Below, one piece after another: positions 1-11,287 of a stretch of 64,000 nt of DNA. Location of the stretch: positions 111,845,640-111,909,639 of the forward strand of contig NW_026262712.1 of NCBI RefSeq assembly GCF_021869535.1, written 5' to 3'. Under the pieces are notes generated by a model. That model was not told the origin of the DNA. It saw only the letters and a program-made list of their open reading frames with translations, and searched no databases. Made by a program: the position numbers and the translations under genes. Numbering within the stretch: position 1 is the first letter of the stretch; each line of letters opens with the position of its first letter. This DNA comes from Mytilus californianus (taxonomy: Eukaryota > Mollusca > Bivalvia > Mytilida > Mytilidae).

Positions 1-240
1 TACAAATTGGGCGGCATTAATTTTAGCAACACGATGGAAAGTCACGTTCCAGACGACTTCAAAATATTGTTGTCGTATATTTCTTTGATATCAAGATGTA
101 GAATTGTAATGTTATCCAATACCTAGTGTATGCTCATTGGTTATTGAAGTTGTAACGAGTTGTTAAGTGCTGGGAAATTATTTTCAGTGGTAGATAACTT
201 AAATTATGATTTAGTATAATGGTCTATTACCCTCTTGGAT
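1..240. repeat. Segmental duplication, left copy start
   Basis: Near-identical to 13698-13975, in the same orientation. The right copy carries an extra ATTC microsatellite near its end. With the homology around genes A and B, this marks a tandem duplication whose copies start about 13.7 kb apart. The left edge lies at or beyond the window start. Confidence 0.85.
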
Positions 241-769
241 AAAGTACAGATAATTATGTTCTTTAAGATTTTTCATTCACACATTTTAAGAATATTTGAC
301 ATATATTTTTAGGATGAATCTCTTTTCTAGTTCATAACTGTTTTGATTAATTCTCCCATGTAAACATTATACCTAAGTGTTCTTTACATTTTCAAACTAA
401 TTCATCAATTCTATGCCGCAGAAAGACAGCCATCAAAAATGATTAAATAATAAAGATGAAATACAAATAACAGTCATTTCTTTACGACATAGAAAACTAG
501 CGGATAGGTCAATACAGATCCTACCAAACGAGAGTCAAACCAACACTAAATAGGAAAAGAAACTATAGATAAACACAGATCATACCATCTTTGATATCAT
601 TAAAAAAACAGTCAAAACAACACTTCATAGAAAACTAAACGATCAATACAGATTCTATCAAACAACAGTCATAAGAACACTACATGGAAACCTAAACGGT
701 AGATCAACACAGATACTACCAAACAACAGGCATTACAACTCCAATGTATATTCAAAACACGTTATCAAT
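241..769. repeat. Degenerate tandem repeat, otherwise no gene
   Basis: From about 485 to 740, four imperfect units of roughly 60-75 bp recur, each with a form of ATCAACACAGATCCTACCAA followed by a CAAACAACAGTC-like and an ACTACATAGAAA-like segment. No coding region is seen in the rest. Confidence 0.5.
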
Positions 770-1030
770 CAACGGAACGAGTGAAAAACAACTACTAGTA
801 TTATATTCCTGACTAGGTACAGGCATTTTCCAAAGAAAATGTTGTGTTAAACCTGGTTTTATAGCTAGCTAAACCTCCCACTTGTATGACAGTTGTTTAT
901 ATATCTGTTTAATTGACAAAATTGGGTGAGCAACCCGAACAATTATAATAGGTAAATGGACAATTATTGGGATTCAGCAGCCCAAATTGTGTAAACATAC
1001 ATCACAAGTGACTAAAAAATCAAACATACA
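770..1030 (+). repeat. Interspersed repeat, family 2
   Basis: Shares with 21630-21865 and 25440-25710 the ordered landmarks CAACGGAACGA, CCTGACTNGGTNCAGGCATTTTCC, AAACCTGGTTTTATAGCTAGCTAAA and GGGATNCAGCAGCC. It is non-coding and of probable SINE-like or MITE origin. Confidence 0.75.
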
Positions 1031-1554
1031 TATAAATATCGGGCTGATATGGATAACTTTGGATAATCGATTTTTTTTAAAACAATCGTGCCACGCTAAA
1101 AGATTCAAACGTAAAAACACCAAAAGATTAAATCAGAAAAAAACGCCAAAAGATTAAAATAGAAGTACATGAAAATTTTAGTCGTTTGCACTTTTCATAA
1201 ACAACTTATGTAACATAAATTAAAAGATCAAAGAACTGTGACACTCGGTCAAACCTATAAAAATAAAATCAAAAAAGTTCATTTCTAACGTATATATGTC
1301 TATTACAACATTAAATGTATCTTTTGATGGCAAATATAAATATTTCTCAATGAGAAAACAGCGGGTTACTTTTACTTATAGAGAAATGCTAAAGCTATTA
1401 TGTAGTAAATTTAATTGGTAACGTATGTTTTGACCTAGTAACTCTATTTTCGAAATCGGTGAAGTGTCGAATAAAACGTAAATAAATAAGAAGCATCGTA
1501 GTTTTCCTATCATCAAAACTTGTAAATCTAGTTGGAATATGTCAACTAAATGTT
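1031..1554. other. No feature seen
   Basis: AT-rich sequence with no convincing open frame, RNA gene or repeat boundary. A short direct repeat of CGCCAAAAGATTAAA type occurs around 1100-1160. Confidence 0.5.
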
Positions 1555-1806
1555 GAGCGCTCACAAACATGGTAAAGCCCGCCATATTTTATGTGCCTGG
1601 TCCAAGTCAGGAGCCGGTAGTTCAGAGGTTGTCGTTGGTTCATCTCTGTCATATGTATTTTTCGATGTCCGGGCCTTTTATAGCCGACTATACGGTATGG
1701 GTTTTTCTCATTGTTGAAGGTCGTACGGTTGCATATACTTGCTAACATCCACTTCATTTGAACTCTGGTGGATAGTTGACTCATTGGCAATCATACCACA
1801 CTTTTT
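1555..1806 (-). repeat. Interspersed repeat, family 1
   Basis: Reverse-oriented copy of the commonest repeat in this window. Its plus-sense landmarks are GGTATGATTGCCAATGAG, CCGTACGGCCTTCAACAATG and CTATAAAAGGCCC. I recognise it as an abundant mussel repeat. Small open frames across it, beginning MPMxQLSTR, are repeat-derived. Confidence 0.85.
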
Positions 1807-2045
1807 TTTCATGAAAGAAAAAATGTGAAAGATCTGATATCTAAATAAGGAGAGATTGGGTGTATCGACACGGTAAGCGTCTGCTGCTACTTATCTAAGC
1901 ACCCGTCATCGTGCGAATGTTGTCAGGATATCAGAATGGAGACTACTAATAGTACACAAATAATTACACAGCTTATTGATTAAAAATGTCTGAAGGTAGC
2001 AAGCAGTCCGTTATAATGGATACGTATCCATACCGTACTTTCAGA

Positions 2046-2620
2046 TGAGAATAAGAATAAGAATAAGAATATTTATTATTCCAATCAAGGGCCCTTGATG
2101 GGCAGCATAACATGTACACATGAAACAATACATCATGATTTGTAACAGAAAAACATTTTTATATATTAAAATGAAACATTAAAAAGTTCAGACAGATGTT
2201 ATTATCTTCATTCTATAAAAAATCACATACATTTAATTCCAGGCAGGATCAGAACTATAAAATCATTACAATTATCATTGTTATTACATACATTAATTTA
2301 CATTTCGTCTAACATCTAGACATGTAATAATATAGCTCCCTAAATATTTAAGTATAGACAAATTTTCATTAGTAAATAACCAAACAAATTTTGCCTCATT
2401 TGAAAGATATATAAAATTGGGACAGATACAGTTTATCTCCTTGAAAAATATCTCCCTATCATTAATGTATGCTGGACAACTAGTAACAACATGTTGTTCA
2501 TCTTCAACCAGATTTAGATTTAGAGTACATTATCTAAAGCGTACAGTGTCTACTGTCATTGAATTAACAAAAAAATCACCGCCAAACACCCTCCGTAAAC
2601 ATGAATGTTAATTTACTCTT
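2046..2620 (-). mobile_element. 5'-truncated LINE (CR1/L2-like) 3' end
   Basis: On the minus strand a translated stretch from about 2560 to 2299 reads as the C-terminal tail of a non-LTR retrotransposon reverse-transcriptase protein. It has a Cys-x(n)-EDEQH-x4-SCPAY pattern, then an FxxLF-like segment, and ends with VRRNVN and a stop. About 250 bp of 3' untranslated sequence follow, ending in short TTATTC-type tandem units at 2046-2070. That kind of microsatellite tail is typical of CR1-like LINEs. The endonuclease and catalytic RT parts are absent, so it is a dead 5'-truncated copy. The clade assignment is inferred from memory of the tail pattern. Confidence 0.6.
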
Positions 2621-2684
2621 AAGAATAATTATTCAGGCAATTCTACTAAAAACTAATAAAAAACTTTAGGCTAGACTCTCAAAC

Positions 2685-2690
2685 TTTATT
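2685..2690 (-). other. Polyadenylation signal of gene A
   Basis: AATAAA on the minus strand, about 110 bp after the gene A stop codon. Confidence 0.6.
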
Positions 2691-2799
2691 TACGTATATA
2701 AAAATGTATAAATTCACGAAACATTGAATTATGCAATGGATTTCTTTTTTTAGATTGTTTATACTGCCTGAATATCATACTGAGATAAAAACCACGTGA

Positions 2800-4175
2800 T
2801 CATAACCACTCATTTCCAACTTGTCTGTTTGTTTCAATTCGATTTCGTCTTTCATTGAAAATTTGGTCGAATCTGGTATTTCTGTCAAGATTTGTTCTCC
2901 TGTCAATATTTGTATCAAATCTGTTCCTCCTGTCAATATTTGTATCAAATCTGTTCCTCCTGTCAATATTTGTATCAAATCTGTTTCTAATTCTACCATC
3001 TAAATTTGAATTTTGTCCTAGTACGTTTAGAAAATCATTACCCAAACTATCAACGAATCCTCCGCCTATTCCTTGGTTTCTATTTTGAAAACCGCCATCT
3101 TGCCACTGGGAGCTGCCCTGCCATCTATCTAAATTATCTACCCTGCCGCTATTGCAAATGTCAATGTCGCAGCCTCTACACCTTACACCATGTTCAAATC
3201 CAAAAGTTTCTTGTATACACTGTGGTGGTATTATCTGTAGGGTACACTGTGTATTGCATTGAGGCAGTTTGTTGCTAGGTAGCACGACACGGTCGTTGGG
3301 TATATGAACTGGATCTTTTACAAAACCATGGTCGTTGGGTATATGGACGGGATCTTTAAGAAACCCATGATCCTTGGGTTTAACCACGGAAGTATGTTTG
3401 GTCTTTTTGTGATAGCCATAGCTGCGACCTATAAAATGAAAAAAGATATTATATCTTTGTAAATTAAGCTTACAGTGTTGATGTTACAATTCATACTTAC
3501 ACGGTGAAAGAGAATAAAAAAAAAAAAAAAAGCAGCAACCGTGCGTCCGTAGCAGTCTAGCGACACCGCTGTTTCGAAGTTTGACACAATACAACCAAAG
3601 TCTTATAAAAAAAAAAGTTATTTACACGACTAGTCTCTATCAAAAACTTATAAACACTTAAACAAAAATATGAAAAATTATTGTCATTTTGAACCTAATG
3701 ATGCCATTAAGATTTGTTATAACAGTTGATGCGCGTAAAAACATAGTGAATCATTTTTGTACTTTGCCACAATTATTTCTCATATATAGTTTATATATGT
3801 TTTCATACAAAATTAATACCTTCGATGTGTGCAGATCTAATGCATATTCATACCGAGAGCTAATTATTTTTACTGGTTTTTTTTCTTATTAGAAAAATTA
3901 TCTATAACTTAGTAGGTTATCAATGTTTTTTCTTTTTCCTTTTTATTTTGTTATCTTATTTATTCATTTACTTATTTCTTCATTAATTTCAAAAAGACCA
4001 AAACAAATATTAATTGATTGTTTCAAAATAACTTTTGTTATGTGTTTTGTCCCTACACATGAATTCAGATTACATATTCACAAAATAATACATTACCATT
4101 ACAGACATAGTAAATCATACCTTGAACTGAACAGAGAGAAACAACTAGAAGTGTGCAACAAATAAGTGACTTCAT
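2800..4175 (-). CDS. Gene A: secreted Cys-rich repeat protein, 2 exons
   Basis: Exons are 4121-4175 (55 nt) and 2800-3428 (629 nt), joined through a GTATG donor and a TTATAG acceptor around a 692-bp phase-1 intron. The product is 227 residues. Residues 1-18 form a hydrophobic signal peptide starting MKSLICCTLL. The mature part begins GRSYGYHKK. It continues with two DHGFxKDPVHIPN repeats (about 38-63), a six-cysteine module (C76, C80, C89, C102, C105, C110; spacing 3-8-12-2-4), and an Arg/Asn/Asp-rich tail with three NRFDTNIDRR repeats (about 157-186). The ATG at 4175 was chosen over an internal Met at 3387 because it supplies the signal peptide and valid splice sites. It is a close paralogue of gene B and a distant one of gene C. 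The family is not recognised. Secretion is well supported; a shell-matrix or byssus role is inference only. Confidence 0.88.
3429..4120 (-). other. Gene A intron
   Basis: AT-rich intron with a T-rich tract before the acceptor on the minus strand and a poly-A tract near 3515-3530 (plus strand). Small open frames inside it look spurious. Its sequence close to the donor resembles that beside the exon-1 relic at 16600-16680. Confidence 0.75.
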
Positions 4176-4222
4176 GTTAACTATAGATTGTAAACTGATA
4201 CTCAATCTGCAAAACTGTGCCT

Positions 4223-4230
4223 CTTTTATA
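4223..4230 (-). promoter_or_regulatory. TATA box of gene A
   Basis: TATAAAAG on the minus strand, about 50 bp before the ATG. An initiator-like TCAGTTT lies about 25-30 bp downstream of it. Genes B and C have the same element at nearly the same distance. Confidence 0.75.
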
Positions 4231-4268
4231 CCATACAAAATTTCCTTAATCAAAACGCAAACACAGTG

Positions 4269-4317
4269 ATTGGATTATTTTGGATGAAAATTAGATTTTA
4301 CGTCATTGAATTTGACA
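4269..4317 (-). promoter_or_regulatory. Shared upstream sites of gene A
   Basis: In plus-strand order: ATTGG at 4269-4273 (CCAAT on the gene strand), TACGTCA at 4299-4305 (CRE-like half site) and TTTGACA at 4311-4317. The same order precedes genes B and C. Functional binding is not shown. Confidence 0.5.
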
Positions 4318-4481
4318 GACAATAACACCTATATTGTCATTGTAACATTTTTATGACATTTTTTATGGATTACGGACAACAATGAGCGAATACGGTATTA
4401 GTAATGTGTAATGGGTGACGTATGAGATATAGGAACCTACACTCCCTCACAGGTACAAGTTTCCCAATTCAGCGGTTATTT

Positions 4482-5247
4482 ATCGTCCTGATCTTTTTTT
4501 CGTACGTTTAAAGGGCGCTATTTCTTGTTGGATGATTGACAAGAAGTTCGATTGGCCGAACTAACTTTTGTCTACGATTCATTAGTCGATCTATCACGAT
4601 TTATTTAGAATATTTTGATCTTGCCTCTGATAGATAGGTCAAGTTATCCGTCATTTGCAAGTTGCCATAGTGCGGGTATACAATCCGTTGGCTCTGTGAT
4701 TTTGCTGAAATAACGTTCACTCAAACGAACACTGAAAACGATCGGTCGTTTATGGTTCATTTTATTATTGTATATATACTAGCGGAAAAAGAAACATTTG
4801 CATCCCAAATAAAACTGTCTTAATTATAAAGTTTTAAGTTATAATTGTTCACCATCTTGTTAAAATAATAAATTTGGAGATATCCATTGGTACTCATCTC
4901 TGCGCGATAGGTTGTTCATGAATCGTAAGCACATCCTCAGTTTTTGCGTGCACGAAACTGTTTTTATGAGTGTTTTGTGGAATATGTTTTTTTAAACTAG
5001 ACACACCTTTTCGCGCGGATATGAACAAATGAAATTGAGAATCTCTATGCTCACAGAGATCTGAGTTTAAATAATTCCACAGCATTTTTCTCACGGACAC
5101 TCCAGTACAGAAAAACCAAATAGCAGTCTGTCTTTGTGGTGACGAGTTCTTTAAATCTAATTACATCCGCTACGATTCATTTATATGGCGAATTCAGGTG
5201 ATAATGTCCAGACATCGAAATAACATCGAGATTCAAATGCGTTTCCG
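4482..5247. other. No feature seen
   Basis: Homology to the gene B upstream region stops near 4480. The rest is unremarkable AT-rich sequence with only short spurious frames. Confidence 0.5.
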
Positions 5248-6099
5248 GTGGTAAGTTCGACCGAAAAAAGACATCGCTCAAGTTTAATATTTGTTCCATA
5301 AATCAAAACAAATGTCGAAAAGAATTCAAGATAATTATTCTTAAATGATAAAATGACGATATAATGTAACCTTTTGACAAAGATTTTAACATTCCAAGTC
5401 AGCAGTTTTGTATTTTTTTTTTCTGTCTTTCCGTTTCTTTTTTTTATAGTTTTTTTTCTTCTGCTATGCCAATCTGTAACTGCTTCCTTTGTTTTCTATA
5501 ACTAAAGTGTTATTGTTTATGTGATTGCTGTCATTATACATGTGTTTCGTATATGTTAGGAGAAAACTTGATGTAAGTTATGATAGTTATAATAACTTGT
5601 GTACAAACGTACTGCTTGATATCATTAAATTCAAATTAATGACAAAGAAGCATGTGTTCGTGGACCATGACGAATTAAACAAAAAAGACATCTCTTACCT
5701 TTCAACATTCTAAAGCTATAAACTTTCTTCAATTATCTTAATCGCAAAGATGTTAGATTATGTTATGTTAAAAAATAAAATTTATATCCAGAAATGCACA
5801 TTGTTGCCTTGTAGTGAAGTCGTTCGTTGAAAGTTCGCTTGGGAAAGTTGTTCCTACCAGGTACTGTAGTTGTATGCTTTTCATAATATTGGTGTTCTAT
5901 TATTATCATTGTTATAATTATGGTTTACTTTTGGGTTTTCCTAACCATTCTCTTTGGTTTCATTGTCTTGTTTACGACCTTTACTTACAAATGGCTTGAG
6001 ATCAGTTTCTGATAAGATTTATACTTCTTACCCTTTTTTTATTGAATGCTTATCAGTTCAGAGAACAATTAAGATAACCATTCCATTGGGTTGCTATAC

Positions 6100-7628
6100 G
6101 GGTCATTTTCAAAAAATGTCGAATTTTCAGTACACCCATGCTAAAATTTGTATTTCTAATGGAAATTTCAGTTGTAATGGTTTAAATGAAAGCTTGTCGG
6201 ATTTATGATTCAGAACATCGATAATAAACACGATTTGCATCTATTTTGATAAGATTAAAATGTATTTAAGTCCGATTTTAGGGGTATTTGTGTGCGTACA
6301 GTGTCAGAAAAACACATTGCAAATGATTTTTACCCGATTTTCTGATCGCCTTGATATCTACAAAAGGGACTTTTTAAGAACGTTAATAATTACTCTAACG
6401 AAAAATCGTAGCTTCTTAGTCATTATATGTAACATATTATCTACAAACTAAATTCAATCAGCGTACGGGAGGTTCATGTCCATCCTGTTACCGCTACTTA
6501 AATCAGCCGTGATATTGTTCTCCCTATGAATATCGAATCAGTCAATGTTGATTTCAAAAGTTCAAAGTTACCTTTACATTTAAAACACCACGTTTCTTGT
6601 ACGACAGTGTAGAGAAAAGAAATTTTAAGACATTTAGTGAAAAAAAATAGAGGGTACTTTTTTTCATGTCTATGCTGTTACCAACAATTTCGATTAATTA
6701 CACCAACAGTATACTTGTAAAAAGTGCAATATCGTGTTGGAAATCAAATTCACAACAGAAAACCATAATCACTTCACCAAAGGGAGTAGTCATTTCACAA
6801 CAGCATTCAAAAATGAAGAAATTTGTCTATCCTGTTATGTCTATCCTGTTACTATGGTTGCTATGGTTACAGTAACAGGATAGACAAATGTAGACAGAAA
6901 CGTCGTTAAAAAAATTATCTTAACATATAGTTGCAAAACGAATGAAATATTTCGTTGTTTGAACTCATCTTAAAGTTATAACGTCTTATTCTTCCCAATT
7001 AAGCAGTTGCAGGTGCAATACTGATATCGGTAACAGGATAGACAAAAAGGTAACAGGATAGACTTTTATATAGTGACATATCGTAAACGTACGTTCCTGT
7101 TACCAATGAAATAAAGAGAAAAGTAAACTAACTTATGAGGGATTTACTTGATGTTGGGTTTATTTAAAAGAGAGAAAAAAATGCCGAACAATATGAATTG
7201 CTATCTTAGACTTGCATTACTGGTGGTAATTTTTACAACCTTTGAAAACCAATTTTTAGAGGCATTTCTCAGTACAACCTGGAAAATTGGCAAATAATCT
7301 ATTATTTTACAGAATGAATATATATAGAAGTTTATTCTCTTGAAAACCTTCTAATTGGCTACGTAAAACAAGCTTAAAATTTTATCTAAACCTTTTCTTA
7401 ATAACCCAAAATTTCTTTTGAAAATGGTAACAGGAGAGACAAAATATTGTACCACCTATCAAAAAATGTTTCAAGATATTCTTGTATGACATTATTAAGA
7501 TTGCATCTTTTAACATGTTGTTCTTTAAGTACTGTTTGTTTTGATTTGCTTATGTAGAGGGTTGTTTGAATAAGTAACTTTTAATAAATTTTTCAATTTC
7601 AAAATTCGACATTTTTTGAAAATGACCC
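6100..7628. mobile_element. Non-autonomous TIR transposon, 1529 bp
   Basis: The ends are a perfect 28-bp terminal inverted repeat beginning GGGTCATTTTCAAAAAATG (6100-6127 and 7601-7628). ATAC flanks the element as a 4-bp target duplication at 6096-6099 and 7629-7632. The neighbouring tandem copy at 8893-8905 shows the uninterrupted site with a single ATAC, which directly demonstrates the insertion. No transposase frame is present. Inside are about nine copies of a 15-16-bp motif (consensus GTAACAGGATAGACA or its complement). The superfamily is not assigned; 4-bp target duplications are known for Sola and some other groups. Confidence 0.9.
6477..7441. repeat. Array of GTAACAGGATAGACA motifs
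   Basis: Copies reading TGTCTATCCTGTTAC on the plus strand lie at 6477-6491 (one mismatch), 6667-6681 (one mismatch), 6824-6838 and 6838-6852. Copies reading GTAACAGGATAGACA lie at 6872-6886, 7030-7044, 7050-7064 (last base differs) and 7427-7441 (one mismatch). A partial plus-sense copy lies near 7095-7104. The pair 6838-6852 and 6872-6886 forms a hairpin with a 19-base loop. The polarity is mostly convergent. Confidence 0.85.
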
Positions 7629-7926
7629 ATACATTGTCATATTTCTGTTTGACTCAAACTTTTTTTTTATACAAATATACTAAAGCTTTTACACCTAATT
7701 TTGTGATTTCTATTACAATTCATAACAGTACTAATATAGTATTACTAATGGTAATAATTGTTTTGTGGTTCGAAGTCATTAGATGAGAATAGTACTCATA
7801 GCTTGGTTGTAACGGCGGAAATAATAATATAAGATAAAGACGTTTATCACATATTTGTTACGAATACGTTGGGTTTTGCATATGTAATAACCTCAAAATT
7901 GCCCGGGGCAAAAAAGAGGTTTATAG

Positions 7927-8041
7927 AATAACTAATCGAAGAATTCAAATAGAGAAAAATATTCAACGAGTGACCGAACAACACATTAATTCACGAATGC
8001 GCGTAGCGCATGAGTTAATTATCAGTGTTGTTCGGTCACGA
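7927..8041. repeat. Truncated palindrome at duplication junction
   Basis: Left arm and part of the right arm of the palindrome that is complete at 9349-9504. The right arm stops abruptly at GGTCACGAGT, where tandem copy 2 begins. Confidence 0.85.
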
Positions 8042-9470
8042 GTGGTAAGTTCGACCGAAAAAAGACATCGCTCAAGTTTAATATTTGTTCCATAAATCAA
8101 AACAAATGTCGAAAAGAATTCAAGATAATTATTCTTAAATGATAAAATGACGATATAATGTAACCTTTTGACAAAGATTTTAACATTCCAAGTCAGCAGT
8201 TTTGTAATTTTTTTTTCTGTCTTTCCGTTTCTTTTTTTTTTATAGTTTTTTTTCTTCTGCTATGCCAATCTGTAACTGCTTCCTTTGTTTTCTATAACTA
8301 AAGTGTTATTGTTTATGTGATTGCTGTCATTATACATGTGTTTCGTATATGTTAATGTTAGGAGACAACTTGATGTAAGTTATGATAGTTATAATAACTT
8401 GTGTACAAACGTACTGCTTGATATCATTAAATTCAAATTAATGACAAAGAAGCATGTGTTCGTGGACCATGACGAATTAAACAAAAAAGACATCTCTTAC
8501 CTTTCAACATTCTAAAGCTATAAACTTTTTTCAATTATCTTAATCGCAAAGATGTTAGATTATGTTATGTTAAAAAATAAAATTTATATCCAGAAATGCA
8601 CATTGTTGCCTTGTAGTGAAGTCGTTCGTTGAAAGTTCGCTTGGGAAAGTTGTTCCTACCAGGTACTGTAGTTGTGTGCTTTTCATAATATTGGTGTTCT
8701 ATTATTATCATTGTTATAATTATGGTTTACTTTTGGGTTTTCCTAACCATTCTCTTTGGTTTCATTGTCTTGTTTACGACCTTAAGTTACAAATGGCTTG
8801 AGATCAGTTTCTGATAAGATTTAGACTTCTTACCTTTTTTTATTGAATGCTTATCAGTTCAGAGAACAATTAAGATAACCATTCCATTGGGTTGCTATAC
8901 ATTGTCATATTTCTGTTTGACTCAAACTTTTTTTTTTACAATATACACTAGTAATGTTTTGGGGCCCTTTATAGCTTACTGTTCGGTGTGAGCCAAGGCT
9001 CCGTGTTGAAGACCGTACTGTGACCTATAATGGTTTACTTTTATAAATTTTGACTTGGATGGAGAGTTGTCTCATTGGCACTCATACCACATCTTCTGAT
9101 ATCTAAAGCTTTTACACCTAATTTTGTGATTCTATTACAATTCATAACAGTACTAATATAGTATTACTAATGGTAATAATTGTTTTGTGGTTCGAAGTCA
9201 TTAGATGAGAATGGTACTCATAGCTTGGTTGTAACGGCGGAAATAATAATATAAGATAAAGACGTTTATCACATATTTGTTACGAATACGTTGGGTTTTG
9301 CATATGTAATAACCTCAAAATTGCCCGGGGCAAAAAAGAGGTTTATAGAATAACTAATCGAAGAATTCAAATAGAGAAAAATATTCAACGAGTGACCGAA
9401 CAACACATTAATTCACGAATGCGCGTAGCGCATGAGTTAATTATCAGTGTTGTTCGGTCACGAGTTGAAT
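8042..9470. repeat. Tandem duplication, copy 2
   Basis: Copy of 5248-8041 that lacks the 1.5-kb element but carries its own family 1 insertion at about 8945-9102. The small sequence differences from copy 1 indicate a fairly recent duplication. Confidence 0.9.
8945..9102 (-). repeat. Interspersed repeat, family 1b, post-duplication insertion
   Basis: Subfamily with the landmark CAACACGGAGCCTTGGCTCACACCG on the repeat's own strand, shared with 35075-35225 and 45597-45790. It is absent at the matching place in copy 1 (about 7670-7683), so it inserted after the duplication or was lost from copy 1. Confidence 0.8.
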
Positions 9471-9504
9471 ATTTTTCGATATTTGAATTCTTTGATTAGT
9501 TATT
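9349..9504. repeat. Long palindromic hairpin element
   Basis: Arms of about 70 bases run from AATAACTAATCGAAGAATTC inward to ACCGAACAACAC, and are mirrored to end in GATTAGTTATT. The centre contains GCGCGTAGCGC. It is a foldback or MITE-like structure. Confidence 0.85.
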
Positions 9505-10539
9505 CTTTTTATTACATTGGCAAATGGCTTTTTTATGAAATTAAAGTAGAAACTGTAAGGAACTATATCTTTTTCTACGCATTCACAATTTGTTTTGATC
9601 CGACGTTATCGACGTCTTGACAACGCCTATTGGTGTATGACGTCAGAGGAGTGAAATAACCACGTTTATTTCACATGTGAAATTATCGGTTTTTATTTCA
9701 CTGGGAAATCAATATAATTCATTGCAACCAATGTAATAATATTGGTTATTGTGCCCTGATTCCAAATGACGTAACGTCATTGCGTCCTTAACGACAATGG
9801 CAACTTGTAACAATGCACAACAGTTATAGATTTAGCCCCAATTATGCCAAATTCTGGCGTTTGTGTATTGCCATATTCCAAAATAAGTGGAAATGTGACA
9901 ATAAATTTCTATGGAGTTATGATAAAAACTAAATTTGAAAATGGGATAAAACTTTTGTGATAAAATTTTTAAGATTTTACCTGTTATATTTCATTAAATT
10001 GTTATAATTGAACTTTTTTCTCTTTTCTGCAGAACTTAAATATGTGATAAATAGATTATAACATGTCTTTTCCATATTGGCCCTGGAATCATTTTTGTTT
10101 GTTTTTTTTGTTTAATGTTAAGTGCATAGAGTATGTTTTGTTATTATATAATACGCTCTATAAATATTGTATTTATCATTAATATTATTATTTTATCGAA
10201 CATCATCATTTCTCATCAACTTGCTATTTGTAAAAAACAAAATAGAATAATGACATAGTCAAGCTAGCTTGTAATGTATATTTGGTACCATAGAGCCGTA
10301 CGTTCCTTCTGCTTCTATACGTGTGCCCTTATTTTGTGTATCTGTATTGTTTATCTATTATTCTTTTTATCATTCCTTTAGATACTTGTACATAATTTTG
10401 TCTATACAAAGTTTAAAATTTGAGATCAAGAGATTTTGTTCACTTTTCCCCTTTAAAATCAAAACACTGTTTTGTTCACACCTTGTCAATATCATGGAAT
10501 TTCATGCGACTGTCATATAAGTGAGAGGTTAAGATGGCT
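9505..10539. other. No gene; small palindrome
   Basis: Around 9650-9705, GTGAAATAACCACG...TTTCACATGTGAAA...TTTATTTCAC forms a short palindrome next to TGACGTCAGAGG. A similar TGACGTCAT-bearing stretch precedes the hairpin at 25.9 kb. No coding signal is seen. Confidence 0.45.
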
Positions 10540-10700
10540 ATAAAACCAGGTTTAATCCACCATTTTCTCCATAAGGAAATGCCTGTACAAAGTCAGGAAT
10601 ATGACAGTTGTTTTCCATTCGTTTGATGTGTTTGAGTTTTTGATTTTGCCATTTGATAAGGGAGTTTCCGATTTGAATTTTCCTTGGAGTTTGTTATTTT
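10540..10700 (-). repeat. Interspersed repeat, family 2
   Basis: Reverse-oriented copy with ATAAAACCAGGTTTAATCC, AAATGCCTGTACAAAGTCAGG and CAGTTGTTTTCCATTCGTTTG. Similar to 48785-48960. Confidence 0.75.
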
Positions 10701-11287
10701 TGTTATTTTACTTTTTGCATATGTTTATCAACATAATAGTTATATCTTATACTGTTGTGTTGTACATCATCTTATATTTACGATTCCCACAACTTTTACG
10801 ATATTGCTCTGTGTATCTGTCAGTTCAGAGTTGATTTTAGCCTTACTTGAAAAATGATTTTGGCCTTTGAATGATATAGTATATACTTAGTTGATTGTGA
10901 TGTATTAGCTTTTATTTTACTAGAAACTACCATGTTTTTGTTATAAAGTCTGGTATCTCAAGCATTCATATTGAAGCAGTACAGACAAGCATTATTTTTC
11001 TCATATCGTCTGACATAATTGTTTTAAAACAGTTCTATTAGCGAATCTAAAAGCTAATAAAACAACCCTTTTTCTCTATGTTTGATTCGATATCATATGT
11101 CATTTAAGATCAAACATGCCAAGTGTTTGTTGATAAACAAAATTCGTTTAATGATCATTTATCATAAAAAAAATATGAGTGTAATAAACCAGGTTCAAAG
11201 CACTGTTATTCACTTTTTAATTAGGAGAGTATGGAAGCTCTAAGACGGTTTACGTTGCAATTTTTGATTAATCTTACTTACTATAAA
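10701..11287. other. No feature seen
   Basis: AT-rich, no coding region or repeat boundary recognised. Confidence 0.45.

Larger units (their letters stand above)
5248..8041. repeat. Tandem duplication, copy 1 (contains insertion)
   Basis: 5248-6099 matches 8042-8900 almost base for base, and 7633-8041 matches the sequence after 8900. The two halves of copy 1 are split by the transposon-like element at 6100-7628. Copy 1 ends inside the right arm of a long palindrome that is complete in copy 2. Small frames such as the one at 5525-5713 occur in both copies but show no coding signature. Confidence 0.9.

Noticed and set aside
2775..2999. Overlapping minus-strand frame with LTGGTDLIQI repeats
   Set aside because: Out-of-frame reading of the NRFDTNIDRR-coding repeats of gene A.
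5525..5713. Frame conserved at 5525-5713 and 8321-8515
   Set aside because: Conservation is explained by the tandem duplication. The copies differ by an indel and by changes that are not biased to third positions.
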